Source: Oryzias latipes
Taxonomy: Eukaryota > Chordata > Actinopteri > Beloniformes > Adrianichthyidae
Assembly: GCF_002234675.1 (NCBI RefSeq)
Contig: NC_019879.2
Location: forward strand, 11,405,464-11,469,463
Direction of reading: 5' to 3'
DNA: 64,000 nt
Positions 1 to 12,000 of the stretch are shown here, one piece after another. The position numbers and the translations under genes are program-made. Numbering within the stretch: position 1 is the stretch's first letter; every line of letters starts with the position of its first letter. A model generated the notes under the pieces. That model had not been told where the DNA came from. It ran no database searches and saw only the letters and a list, made by a program, of their open reading frames with translations.

Positions 1-3000
1 GTGAAGATCTATGACAACCAGCCAGGACAGGCTGCCAAAGCTATCCTTGAGATAAGGTGGGTCATGATCATTGACTCTATGGTCACTCTGCAAAAATCAT
101 GTCATTATTCCAAATTCATTTGTATTTTCTATGACACTATCATTAAAAAGACACCCTGTGACTTGAATTGATCTCTATTTGGAACAATCCAGAAAAACAT
201 AAACACTTGGATTATAGTAAGTGAACTTGGCACATCAGCATTACTAAGTTCATGTTTAGCTAAAGCTACGGTTACATCATAGACTGTAAGAACAGTTTAC
301 AGTCTATGATCACATATACAACTACCACACCAAGTCTATGATCACATATACAACTACCACACCAAGTCTATGATCACATATACAACTACCACACCAAGTC
401 TATGATCACATATACAACTACCACACCAAGTTGGGGAGGCATCGGCAGAGTCTTGAAGAAATTGTAAGCGTGGTCATGAATGCAGACGGGGGCAGTCCGG
501 TGGCTTTCAGTTAGGTGGGGTTGGCGTTACAAAATCGGGCGAAAGCTGGGTGGTCAAAGCCAGATTGCTGGCCGGCAGCTCTGACTGGACAATGTTTAAA
601 TGTTTCTGACATTTAAGCGGCTGTCCATATCAAGTGTCACCGGCAGCCGACCGGTAGCCCAGGGAGCCTCAGTGTAGCAGCGTGTGCAGTGCGTGGGGGA
701 GCTTGTGTGTTTGCACAGACACACCAAAAATTAGAGGGAACATTCCTGCCACCAGACCCCTACTGTGCTACCTCCTAATGTGCCAGGGCGGTGGCTGACT
801 GATGCCAAAATTCATCTGGTTGCCGCACAGCATTTAAAAATGCGACTGCCGCCGCCTGATCACAAGTGCCACCGTGCGGCCACCTGCCGAATTTGCTGAA
901 AAACTTGTATTTAGGTTGATGCACTGTGGCAATTTGCATATGTGACCATAGCTTCAGCGGTATTAGTTATATTTATATACACATTTTTTCAACATAAAGA
1001 AATTATATTGTCCCACATTAGAATATACCACTTTTTGGCTTTATAGCATATTAGGTTAAAGTCCAAACCCAACACAACGCACGGTTATCCAATAGCGCTT
1101 TACTTTATAAAACTTTGTCTACTGTACATTCATTTGGAAAGGAAAAAAGACAAACAAAGGATCTTACAAAGTTTTTATTAAATAGACTGGTCAGGTATGT
1201 ATTATTTTACATGTATGATTATATTTGTCACAAAGTGAAATCTGTATTTTCTTGCTTGTGATATCTCAGTCAGCAGCTGAAGGAGTTGGAGGAAGCCCAC
1301 ATGCTTAGAGGGGAGCTCACCGCCACACAGCAGCTCACCCTGATAAGCAGCTATGACGACTTGTCTCAGGCCCTGGAAGGAGCCTTCTTTGTTCAGGTAA
1401 AGTCATCACAGAGGAGCACATGTCAGTATTCCTAATTTTACTGTTCAAAGGAGTTACAGGTGATTTGAACTGTTATTGTTAGGATTCTGACATTCTGATG
1501 TTGTTCAAAGCTGGATGAACTGGGGAATGAGGTTCTTCTTTTTCCAATGGAGTCGGATGAAAAGATTGTATTTTCTTTGTTTAATAATTCACTATTCTAT
1601 TTGATAATCTACTTCAAATGCTGTTGATCCAGTTTACAGTGACAATGTTCAGCAGCTTTTTCTGATTTTACTATAACTAACTCTTACTGTAACTTTACTG
1701 AAAATTTTGAGTTTAAGCAATATTTTTTCCCTTTTGCAAATTTGGAACAACATACACTTTAAAAAAATGTAGTATTTCAATCCAGGAGGTCCAAAAGAAA
1801 GTCAAGTTTGCTTATAAAGGCCAATAAGGTCAATAAGAGAGTCGTTAAAACAAGGAAACTCTTTATTCAGATTAACATTAATGCAATTTTATTTTAATCT
1901 GGATAAAAATTAAATTTGTTTAAATTTAACTTAATAAAGTTTTGATCATGGTTGACATATCAAATTGATCAAAAATATGTTTAATAGCTACATAGAAAAG
2001 TGCAAGAAAGTGTTAGGGTGTAGAAAAGGGATTTGTATTCTGGCATAACGGGGGATGTTGCGGCTGCATGGTGGGGTACAGATTAGGACTCTCCCCTCAA
2101 AGGAAGAGGACCCTGCAACTGAGTCCTTTCTTTGTGGAGTTTACATGCTCTCCTTGTGCATGTGGGGGTTTTCTCTGGGAACTTCAGATGCCTCCCACAA
2201 CCCAAAGATACAAACAACAGCCAAGGTGCTTCTGTCCACGGAAGCTCACCACAGTTTAGATTCAGCTAACAAACAAATAACAGTATATTTGCATTACAAA
2301 AATATTATTTACAGCATTTACATATTAACATCAAGGTTTGTTATAAAATGACAAAATAATCACTAAGTTCCTGAATGTTTTTGAAAGTGGCTGATAGTTA
2401 TGCTCTGTCTGTGTTTTAGGAATGTGTGTTCGAGCAGCTTGAAATCAAGCAGAGCGTCTTTCAGGAGGTTGAGCAGATTGTGGGAAAGGATGTCATCCTG
2501 AGCAGCTCTACCTCATGCCTGGTGCCAAGCAGTGTCTTCTCTAAACTTCAGAACAAGAGCCGCTGCCTCGTCTCTCATCCGGTTAGTCGGAGGGAAGTTT
2601 CTGGCACAAAGAAACAAAACTTTTCATGCAATATTGACACAAAAAAGCAAAAATGATCAAGTTGACATAAATGTAGTAAAGTGAGAGAACTCTAGTCTAC
2701 CGTTCTTCTCTAATCACAACAAGGTTTTATCTGCTAAAGTGAAGTGTATCATTTTTTCATTAATCATAAACGCTGCAGTTTTATATTTGTTTTCCCAGGT
2801 AAATCCACCTTACTATGTCAAACTGGTGGAGCTTGTACCCCACCCTCAGACGACAGCAACCATCATGGACACCACCCATGCTCTGATGACCAAAGTAAAT
2901 ACGCCTCATACCATACACCAGATTTCAGTTGACTTGTAACCAGTAGGAATGTAGCAAAAGTCTGTCGCTCAATCATTTTGGCATTGGTAAAAACAGAATA

Positions 3001-6000
3001 GTCATTGTCAAAATCCCACCAGTTAAGTTTTAGGGTCCTGTAATGCACTAAACACAGCATTCCCACCCTGCTGGGGATTATGTTTTCAGGGAATTGGGCA
3101 ATTGTATTTCTTGATATGAAACTAATGTAAAAGTTGTTCTCTGGAAGTACTAAAAAACAAAAAAGTTTGAAATGGTCCAAAGCAAATTCTCTATGTTTTC
3201 ATTGGAACTCAAGCTTCCATTTACTTGTATTGTTATATAGTTGCAGTTTAGAACTTTTTGGTCATTTCATGTAATACAGGGGTGGGCAAACTGCAGCCCG
3301 CGGGACACATCCATGTTTGGTCCAGCCCCCTGAACAATATCAGATACACATGATTTTATTTTTATCTGGTCATGCGATCGAGACCCACTTAGAATGTTAC
3401 ATTTTATTCCACCGCTCTGGAGTCTGTGCCCCAATCTAAACCCTCTGAAAATCTCTTTCATGTAGAACAGAAGACAGTCTTCCCGTTCCGCCTCGCAGTT
3501 CATCTTTTGCGTTTTTGCTCATTCTTTTAGGGCAATCATGCTTCTTTTTTTTTTTCATTACACACTGTTCTGTGTCTTGATTGGCTGGAGACCTTGTCAA
3601 TCAATCTCCTCTGTGTCATGCAGCTCTCCAGAGTTTTACAGCCCTTAAACATCTGTAATCCTACTCTGGGGATTTCATCGATCACGGGTTATTTTTAGAA
3701 CGCAACTCCCGTGATAAACGAGGGAACACTGTACTGGTGAAAAGGTGATGCAGATATATGTCCAGCTGCAGCAGAAGACATTAGAATTTGACTTTTTTTT
3801 CATTATCACTGGATGAGAAACATATGTGCAGGACACAGTGCTGCTGCTCAGTTTGATTTGAGAAATTTTACGCAAACTGTGAGATGTGGGAGGAGCTGCA
3901 GCCCTCCAAAGTCTCAGAGGAGAGGCTATGACGGGAGAAGACAGACTATTTATTTGTTAGGCTATATTTTTGAAATTGATTAGTATAATTTTTCCCGACT
4001 TTTTACTTTGAAAATCACAGAAGTGTTATTTGGCTAATTATTTATTTCATAAATAGTGTTTTTTAATTTATTAAAAGGATCATGAATGAATGAAACTTTA
4101 TTCATTTAGAACTTTAGAACTCCTCAGGGGAACCAAAGTGCTTCACAATAAAAGAAAGAAAAAATACATTTAAAATCAGACGCATCAGAGAGGAAAAATG
4201 TTATGTGGCCCTCACAAGAAAAGGTTTGGGGACCCCGCTCTAGCATTTCTGTGGTGTTTTTTGTTGTTTGTTGTTTTTCATTCTTCCGATCGTTCAAACT
4301 GCACGTGAACGCAGCATTTCTCTAAGTTTGGGTTTTACACGAGGTACATAAAGCCATTGGTTTAATTGGCCCTAAAATGAGAACAAAAGCCACAGTTTTG
4401 AAATAAATATTTTCTGTTTTAAAAAAAAATTCAATCAAAATTTCTTTGTCCAGATTCCATGTTATTCCCTTCTCTTAAAAGGTGGATTACCAAAACATTC
4501 CACGCATCTGCTCCTTATTTGGCCCTTCTATCAAATTCTATAACCCTTTGTAGCCCACTAGTTGAAGAGTCTGCCCACCCCTGTTGTAATACTTCATCAG
4601 ATAACACTGTTCATGGCTCCTGATAGGCATTTGCTAAAACTGCATATTTCCTAGTTCTGATCGGTTGAGAGTTGTGAACAAACTAATGGCCTTCGTGTGA
4701 AGTGAGCTCTCTGAACTAAACTAAAACTAGACTTTTGTAGACTTACACTAATAGAGTTTTATATTTTCTCAGTTTTTCTCTCTTTTAAATGATAATATAC
4801 CTTCCAACATCACCTGGGGTGGACTTTATGTCAGTCTTTGTGCACGTTTTTAAAAATATTTTACTTTTTAATAGTTTGTTGTGATTGATATTGTGCTGTT
4901 TTGTTTTGCAACATTTGATGGAGCTGCACTTTTGTAATAAATGTGCAACTCGTCTGCTGTATTAAAAAGAGTAATTTAACTCAAAAATTCTTTTTAAACT
5001 GTTATGTAATTCTAATAAAACAACAAATAAATCTTTTGTCCATTTCTTATTCTTGGTCATTTGTGATCCGTCTTCCTTTAGGTTGGCCAGGTACCTGTCT
5101 GCCTGAAAAAAGAGATTGATGGCTTTGCCATAAACCGGGTCCAAGCAGCTATTATCGCAGAGTCATGGAGGCTGGTCCAGGTCAGTTTCTTTTTGTGCCA
5201 CTTTTTTACACATTAGCGCTAAATTCATTGGAAATAAAGTTGCGGAAAAATATATTTAAGTGTATCTTCTTTAAAAACAAAGCATTAATAATTGTTTCTT
5301 TTTTCACCTATGTAACAAAATTGTTACAATTTTCCAACAATAAGGGAAAACTTTTGTTTAAACAATCTTAAAAAAATGTGACACACACACCGCCAGTTTA
5401 AGTCTTTAACCACAACCAAAGTTTTGTTGACCTTTGACCTCATTTGAGGGGCTGCCCCTCTTAAATTTCCCCCCAAAAGAATAAAACAACTTTTGTACCA
5501 ACTACAAATTTATCTTCTCCTAGGGATTTTGACCTTTCGCCTCCTAACTTGGACGCTGTAGCTCAGAAGCTACAACAATTGTCCACCAACAGGAAGGTCA
5601 CTGGATCAATTCCTGGTGTTTTATATTTCTTCGGTGGCTCGGTGGCTCGGTTGGTAAGGTGACAAGCTACCATGCAGGAATCCAGGGTTCGATTCCCGGA
5701 GGGGAATAAGCAATGGTACTGGGGGGCAATTACCATATCAATGGCGAGCAGTTAACATCACCCAGTGGAGGTCCTTAGGCCCTTAACACTACTGCCTCCC
5801 GAGCACGGTTCAGCTGCAGCTCACCGCTCCCCCAGGGGATGGGTCAAATGCGGAGAAGAATTTCCCCATTGAGGGATGAATACAGTATAAATTATTTTAT
5901 TTTTTTATTATTAACTCCTCAAGCATCAATTTATGACTATGGCTTGTTGAGGCAGCACTGATGAGTTGCTGTTTCTTATAATCTCTGTTTTTGTCCTCAT

Positions 6001-9000
6001 CCTTTCAGCTTTTGCATTTCCTCTTTCCTCATTCTTCAAGATTCAAGATCAACTTAAACATCCCCAAAGGGAAATTTATTTGTAGTAGCAGCACCACAGA
6101 ATAAGATAAGAGATAAAATAAATACAAGACACAAAATATACAGGGAAGAAAAAAAAATTAACAGGTGAAAAATAGACAGTCGATAACTCTAGAACTCTTG
6201 AATTAGATGTAGTCCCCAAAAATGGTGTGGAGTGTTTTTCAAATCATGCTTCTCATTTATCTGCTAAGCCGTTTGTTCCCTTTCGGGGTCACAGGGCTGC
6301 TGGAGCCTATCACGGCCACTTCTGGGTGAAGGCAGAGGACATCCTGGACAGGTCGCCAGTCTGTCACAGGCTTGCTTCTCCATCTGGCAACCTGATAGAC
6401 AAGCCTAGGTTTTACAATGGCCAGGAGAACATGACGTCTCTGAAAGCATCGTGCCAAATGTGATGATTGGTGGAGGGGGGATTATGATGTGGGATTGTTT
6501 GTTTGTTTTTGTAGATGGTCTAGGAAATTTATGGACAAATCTATGGTTCAAATTTTGATCCTTTTAAATAATTTCTAAAACTAGAATGGGAAAAGCCTGA
6601 AGCTATCACACTCCTCCTTTGTACGTCTTTATTTCACTTCAGATCTGGAAGCACACACCTTCCCTAGCTTTAAGATTAGACTTGAGAAGTTTGTCTTGAT
6701 TCAACTTGTAGATGGGGATAAACTCATACCCCGAGTCAAGTCGTTAGTAATGCTATCACAAACCGGAACCACTTGGGGTTGTTTTAGGTTAAACCATTCG
6801 TTTTCCTTACTGTTGACCTGTCTGCTCTTTCTTCTTTTCTGTGCTTATATCTGTGTGTCAGATCACGCTCATAACGGCACAATGAATACAAATTAGTTTT
6901 ACTTTTGTCGAGTTCTAAAACTTCCATAAATACTTGAGGAAGAAATGGTTTAATAAATCACAAAGGGATGTAGCAGCAGTTATGGGAGTGCTGTTTTGCA
7001 GTGTAGTGTGAAAAGTATGAAACATGAAAAGCTTCGTCTTAACACAATGTTGTACGCTTAAACTGAAAGTTAACACCTTTATTAGGTCAGATAAAGTTGA
7101 GGTTCTCTTCTTGGAATTTAAAGCTGAATCCTAGTAACGACGACATCAGACGGACGGAAAAAAAATAGACACAAACTAGTTGAAAATTTATTTTTTAATT
7201 AACCCCACAGATTCTCTGTTGGATTGAGGTCCAGAGACCACTTCAGAACCTTGAAATGCTTTTTATATAGCTGCTTTTGTATGTTGTTATTATGTTTACC
7301 CATAATGCTCTCACTGATGGAAGGAGGGCTTTGTCCAATATCTCTTCATACATGACCCCATTCACGCTTTCCTTAAAGCAGATCGATTGTTTTGCCTCAT
7401 TTGTAGAAAACCAACCCCAAACCATGATGTTTCCACCCAAGTGCCTCATAGTGGGCTTTGTGTTCTTGAGATGCGACTTAGCATTCTTCTTCCTCCTTCA
7501 AACACAGCGAGAGGCATTTACACCAAGGAGTTCCATTTTGGTTTCAACACATGACATTCTACCAGTCCTTCTCTGGATCATTTAGATGCTCTCTGGAGAA
7601 CTTTAGATAGACCAGGACATGTGCTGGTTTAAGCAGGGGGACCTTTGGACTGGATATGAATCCATGATGATTAACTGTGTTACTAGAGTAATCTTTGTTA
7701 CTGTGGTCCTAGCTCTCTACAGGTCATTGACTAGTTCCCTTGTGTAGTTCTGGTCTGTTCCAAATTGTTCTCTAGATCATTTGTACTCCACCAGGTGAGC
7801 TCTTTGAGCTCCAGGTGGAGGGATATTGTCAGTGATCCTGTGTGTCTTCCATTTTCTAATTATTGCTCCAACAGTAGATCACTTCTCATCAAGCTGCTTT
7901 CTTACTGTAAATTGGTTAATCCCAGTCTTGTTTAGGTCTACAATCTTGTTCCTGGTGTCCTCAGACAGCTCTTCGGTCTTAGTCATGTAGAGGTTACAAT
8001 CTAGCTGTTTTTGCTCAAATAACCAGTTCCAACAGGTAACATTAATGCAGGTAATGAACGTAAGATAGAGCTTTAAGGAGCGTCTTTAAAAAAAAATAGG
8101 TCTGTGAGGGACAGAATTCAGAAAACACAGAATTCAGCTTCACAAACTGACAGCAAATTTGAAAAAGCCTTTATGAGAACTGATGTAGAATAATTTTCCT
8201 GAACATCCGGATGTTTTTCTCATTTCTGCAGTTTAAAACATTGTCAAAAAAACACACAAGTCATGTTATGTAAGGTGTCAATAATATTTCTTAGGGAGAG
8301 GCAAAATAAAAAAAAGAGACTTTAACAAGACATAAAAAGGAAATGTTTTTCTACATTTACACATTTCCCCATCCTGAATGAGAACGTTCAAAAACGTTTT
8401 CCTTTTTTTCGTGCAATCAGCCACTATTGAACAAGGATCTGAGAAACTTTTGGCCTTTGCCCTTCCAGATTTCAGTTAAACATCCTCTGTGGGGTTTGTT
8501 GACACATTTTTTCTCGTCTCTCCAGGACGGCGTTATCTCAGTGAAGGACATTGACTTAGTGATGTCAGAGGGACTGGGAATGCGTTATGCTTTTATAGGC
8601 CCCATGGAAACAATGCACCTCAATGCCCCTGAAGGTAATGCAACATACATGACATTTTTACTCAGTTTTGGTTTTGCCACTAATCCTGATTTTGAACATT
8701 GTTTTTCTTCAAGAGCCAACAAAATGCATTAATGAGAGGCAAATATAGGTCAATCTTCCTAACTTGGACAATCTAAAAAAAATAACAACTTTGCTGATGA
8801 AAGTGTGGTGGATTTCATTTATATACTTGTACCACTTTAACAAAATGTAAAAAAATCCATTTCTTTTTACCATCAGTTGGTTAAAATGTGGGTGTGTGTT
8901 TTTGCATGTGTGTGCGTGTGCACACGTATGTGTAAAATAGGGGTAAACCTGACATTTAGCTGAGAAAGCTTTTAGAAACCTAAACCGACATCTTAGGAAA

Positions 9001-12000
9001 AAAATAAAATTAATAGACACAATACAGTGAACCCATAGCTGAAGTTACTTGGTTTAGATCAGTTTTTCCCCCTATTTTTAAAGGAAAAAACTTATACAAA
9101 TTTTTTACTTTAGTTATTTTGGCAGAATTCTATTAAGACAAGCAATGAGTAATACTTGGGGGAGTTCAGCTTTTATAAATTCACCCGTATATCTTCTCCT
9201 GCTCATCCGGAGCCGGGTCACAGAGGCAGCAGTCTCAATAGAGATGGCCAGATATCCAGCTCCTCTGGGGGAATCCTAAAACGTTCACAGGCCAGCCAAG
9301 AGACGTGGTCTCTACAGCATGTCCTGGGGTCTTCCCGGGGTCTCCGCCCAGTGGGAAACACCCAGAATACTTCCACATGGGGATGTCCAGGAGTCATCCA
9401 GAAGAGATCCCTGAGTTAGCTCGACTAGCCTGTCTCGATATGCAGGAGCAGCGGCTCTCCTTCGAGCTCTCTGTTTTGGCAAAATAACTATCATGTTCTA
9501 AGATTGTCGTGGTGCCTTTAACACCGTCAGGTGGTGCAAGCTGGCAGGAGGAAGAGAGCAGCTTGAACGTGCGGAGGGGGTGTGTCTGCAGCTGTGAACG
9601 CCGACCAAAGTCTATTATGGGATGTAGAGTTTTTCTTGAAAGACAGCTATCTCGTAGGTGACACATAATAATAATAATTGGTACTTTATTGATCCCACAA
9701 TGGGGAAATTCTTCTCTGCATTTGACCCATCCCTTGGGGGAGCAGTGAGCTGCAGTCTAACCGCGCTCAGGAGGCAGCAGCGTTAAGGGCCTAAGGACCC
9801 TCACTGGGTGATGTTAACTGAGACGGTTATTGACCCAGTACCATTGTTTATCCCCCTCCGGGAATCGAACCCTGGATTCCTGCATGATAGCCTCTCACCT
9901 TACCAACCGAGCTTCCCAGCCGCTAATGAGCACCCCCCAAAAAAAGGCCTTTTCCCCCCTAGACTAAAACCACCCATTTTCCAAAATTAATTAGATTTGC
10001 GTTAGGGCACCCCTACTCTCCTGTCACCTTGCTGCTACGATGACCGTATGTTGTGCTGTCTGTGTAGAACACGCTAGAGGGGGGGGTTGCACGTGGGGGA
10101 AAACAACAAACAGGTAGAGAGGCGGGGGCTGGGCTAAGACTCACCGCTTATGATTCCAGCCCCGCAACAAACTAACAGCTGCTTCCTAATAAAAAATAGT
10201 TTTCATTCATAAAATTAATATAATTTATTGGGTTTACTGGATATAAAGAAAAAGAAAAAATAGAAAGGAGTCTGCATCAAAGGAAATTTGTTTCCATCAT
10301 CTCATTCATCTTAACTCTGGGTGTTTGACAGACGGAAAAGTCTATTCAAGGTTGTGGAAAATGGACAAAAGATTAAAGGAAACGTCACGCTCATGAAGAA
10401 TAAAAATATTTAAAATAAATAATTAAATAAATATCCTGACAGCATTTTGAATCAATACAAGTATTGCTAATTGAACTAACTTGAAAGAAACATTTTTTCT
10501 AACACACTTAGTGTTGCGGCTCCCTGTGCTTTCATCTCAGTGGGAAACTGATCCAAATGGCCCTTTGAGAAGTACAGGTTGCCGACCCCTGACCTACCCA
10601 GAGAAGGCATACCCCCTTTCTCTCGTTGAGAACAATAGCCTCTGACTTAGAGGTGCCAGTTCTTATTCTAGCCACGTCACACTCTTCTGCACACAACCCC
10701 AGTGCACGCTGAAGGTCCATCCATCTATCGTCTTAGCCCGCTGAATCCCCAAATCTGCAAAGCACATGTAGGTAAAAAATGTTATATATTTTATCCAAAA
10801 TCTTTTCTATGCACTCTCAGGTTTGGAAGATTATATGAAGCGATATGGCAAAGGCATTCAGAGAGTCCTGACTTCATTTGGGCCTGTGCCTAACTTCTTC
10901 GATCAGGGAGCCGGGAGCATCGTTGAGGTATGAGCACAGATTTTTAAGCTCATTTCATAAAGGAGGGGTGTGTGTCATGGCAAGGATTGGAGCAAATCAG
11001 TGTGGTGATGAAACAAATAATTGATATAGGTGATCTGTTAATGGTCGTGTTTAAATTTCAGGATAAATATAGTTAAAACATTAGTGCTAATTTCTGTTGA
11101 CGCTTGATGGTATTTGTACTTGTTCTTCATTTGTACTGTTGGGCTAAAGCCGCAGTCATTTGAATCAGAGGCATTCACAAACCATTGAAAAGTCAAACAT
11201 TTGCACTTACTTCCCTATCAAATGAGTAAAGAAAAAAAACACTAATTTAATTTGAGTCACATATTTAAAAATTTTGCTGCATTCTCTTTACATACCACCA
11301 TGGTCAATTGTTTGACTCGCCCATCTCAGAGAGAGAACAGTTTGAGGATTTACATTAAAAAAAAACTTGCCAAATATACAGTGGAAGGAATAAGTTTTTT
11401 GCTGATTTTTTAGTTTTGCCAACTTAAAGAGAAGCTGACAGTCTGTCAAGCTATTGGTCGGTTCATTTGAACAATGAGACATAGAAAATCAAGAAAATGA
11501 CTTTAAAGAATTGATATACATTTGCATTTGATTAACCCTTGTGCTATCCTATGGCGTCAAGATGACCATTGACGTGTTCTCCCTACCATGACAAAGGTGG
11601 ATAAAGGTGGAGAGGATTTAATGTAATCCATGGAAACCAGTGTAGATCACAAATCATTGAAGAAAAAAGGTTCAGTGCACTGTCTAGTGGGTCTAGATGA
11701 CCCAACTCCCTATGTTAAAGTGCCTAGGATAGCACAAGGGTTAAGGAAAATAAGTATTTGATCCCCAAGTAACCATGAAGAGTTCTGGTTCACACAGACC
11801 AGTAACCCGAAGATTGTTACCCAAATTAAAGACACCTGTTTGAACTGATCACCTGTAGAAAAGACACCTGTCCACAGAATCCGTCCATCAGTCAGACTCC
11901 AAACTCTCCAACATGGAAAGACTAAAGAGCTTTCAGTGGATTTAAGGGAGAAGAATGTAGACTTGCACAAAACCAGAATTGACTACAAAACCATCAAAGC

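Larger units (their letters stand above)
263..954. mobile_element. TIR DNA transposon, unclassified (CRYL1 intron)
   Basis: About 690 bp bounded by inverted ends: AAGCTACGGTTACAT at 263-277 and its near-complement ATGTGACCATAGCTT at 940-954 (two mismatches). No transposase is visible, so it is non-autonomous. It contains a hairpin and a four-copy tandem array at its left side. A target-site duplication could not be fixed, so the superfamily is open. Confidence 0.55.

Noticed and set aside
301..429. CRISPR-like array
   Set aside because: The units abut with no spacers and sit in a transposon in a vertebrate intron; it is a simple tandem repeat.
5686..5699. tRNA gene, suggested by a B-box
   Set aside because: There is no cloverleaf; the motif belongs to a tRNA-derived SINE that recurs reversed at 9662-9930.
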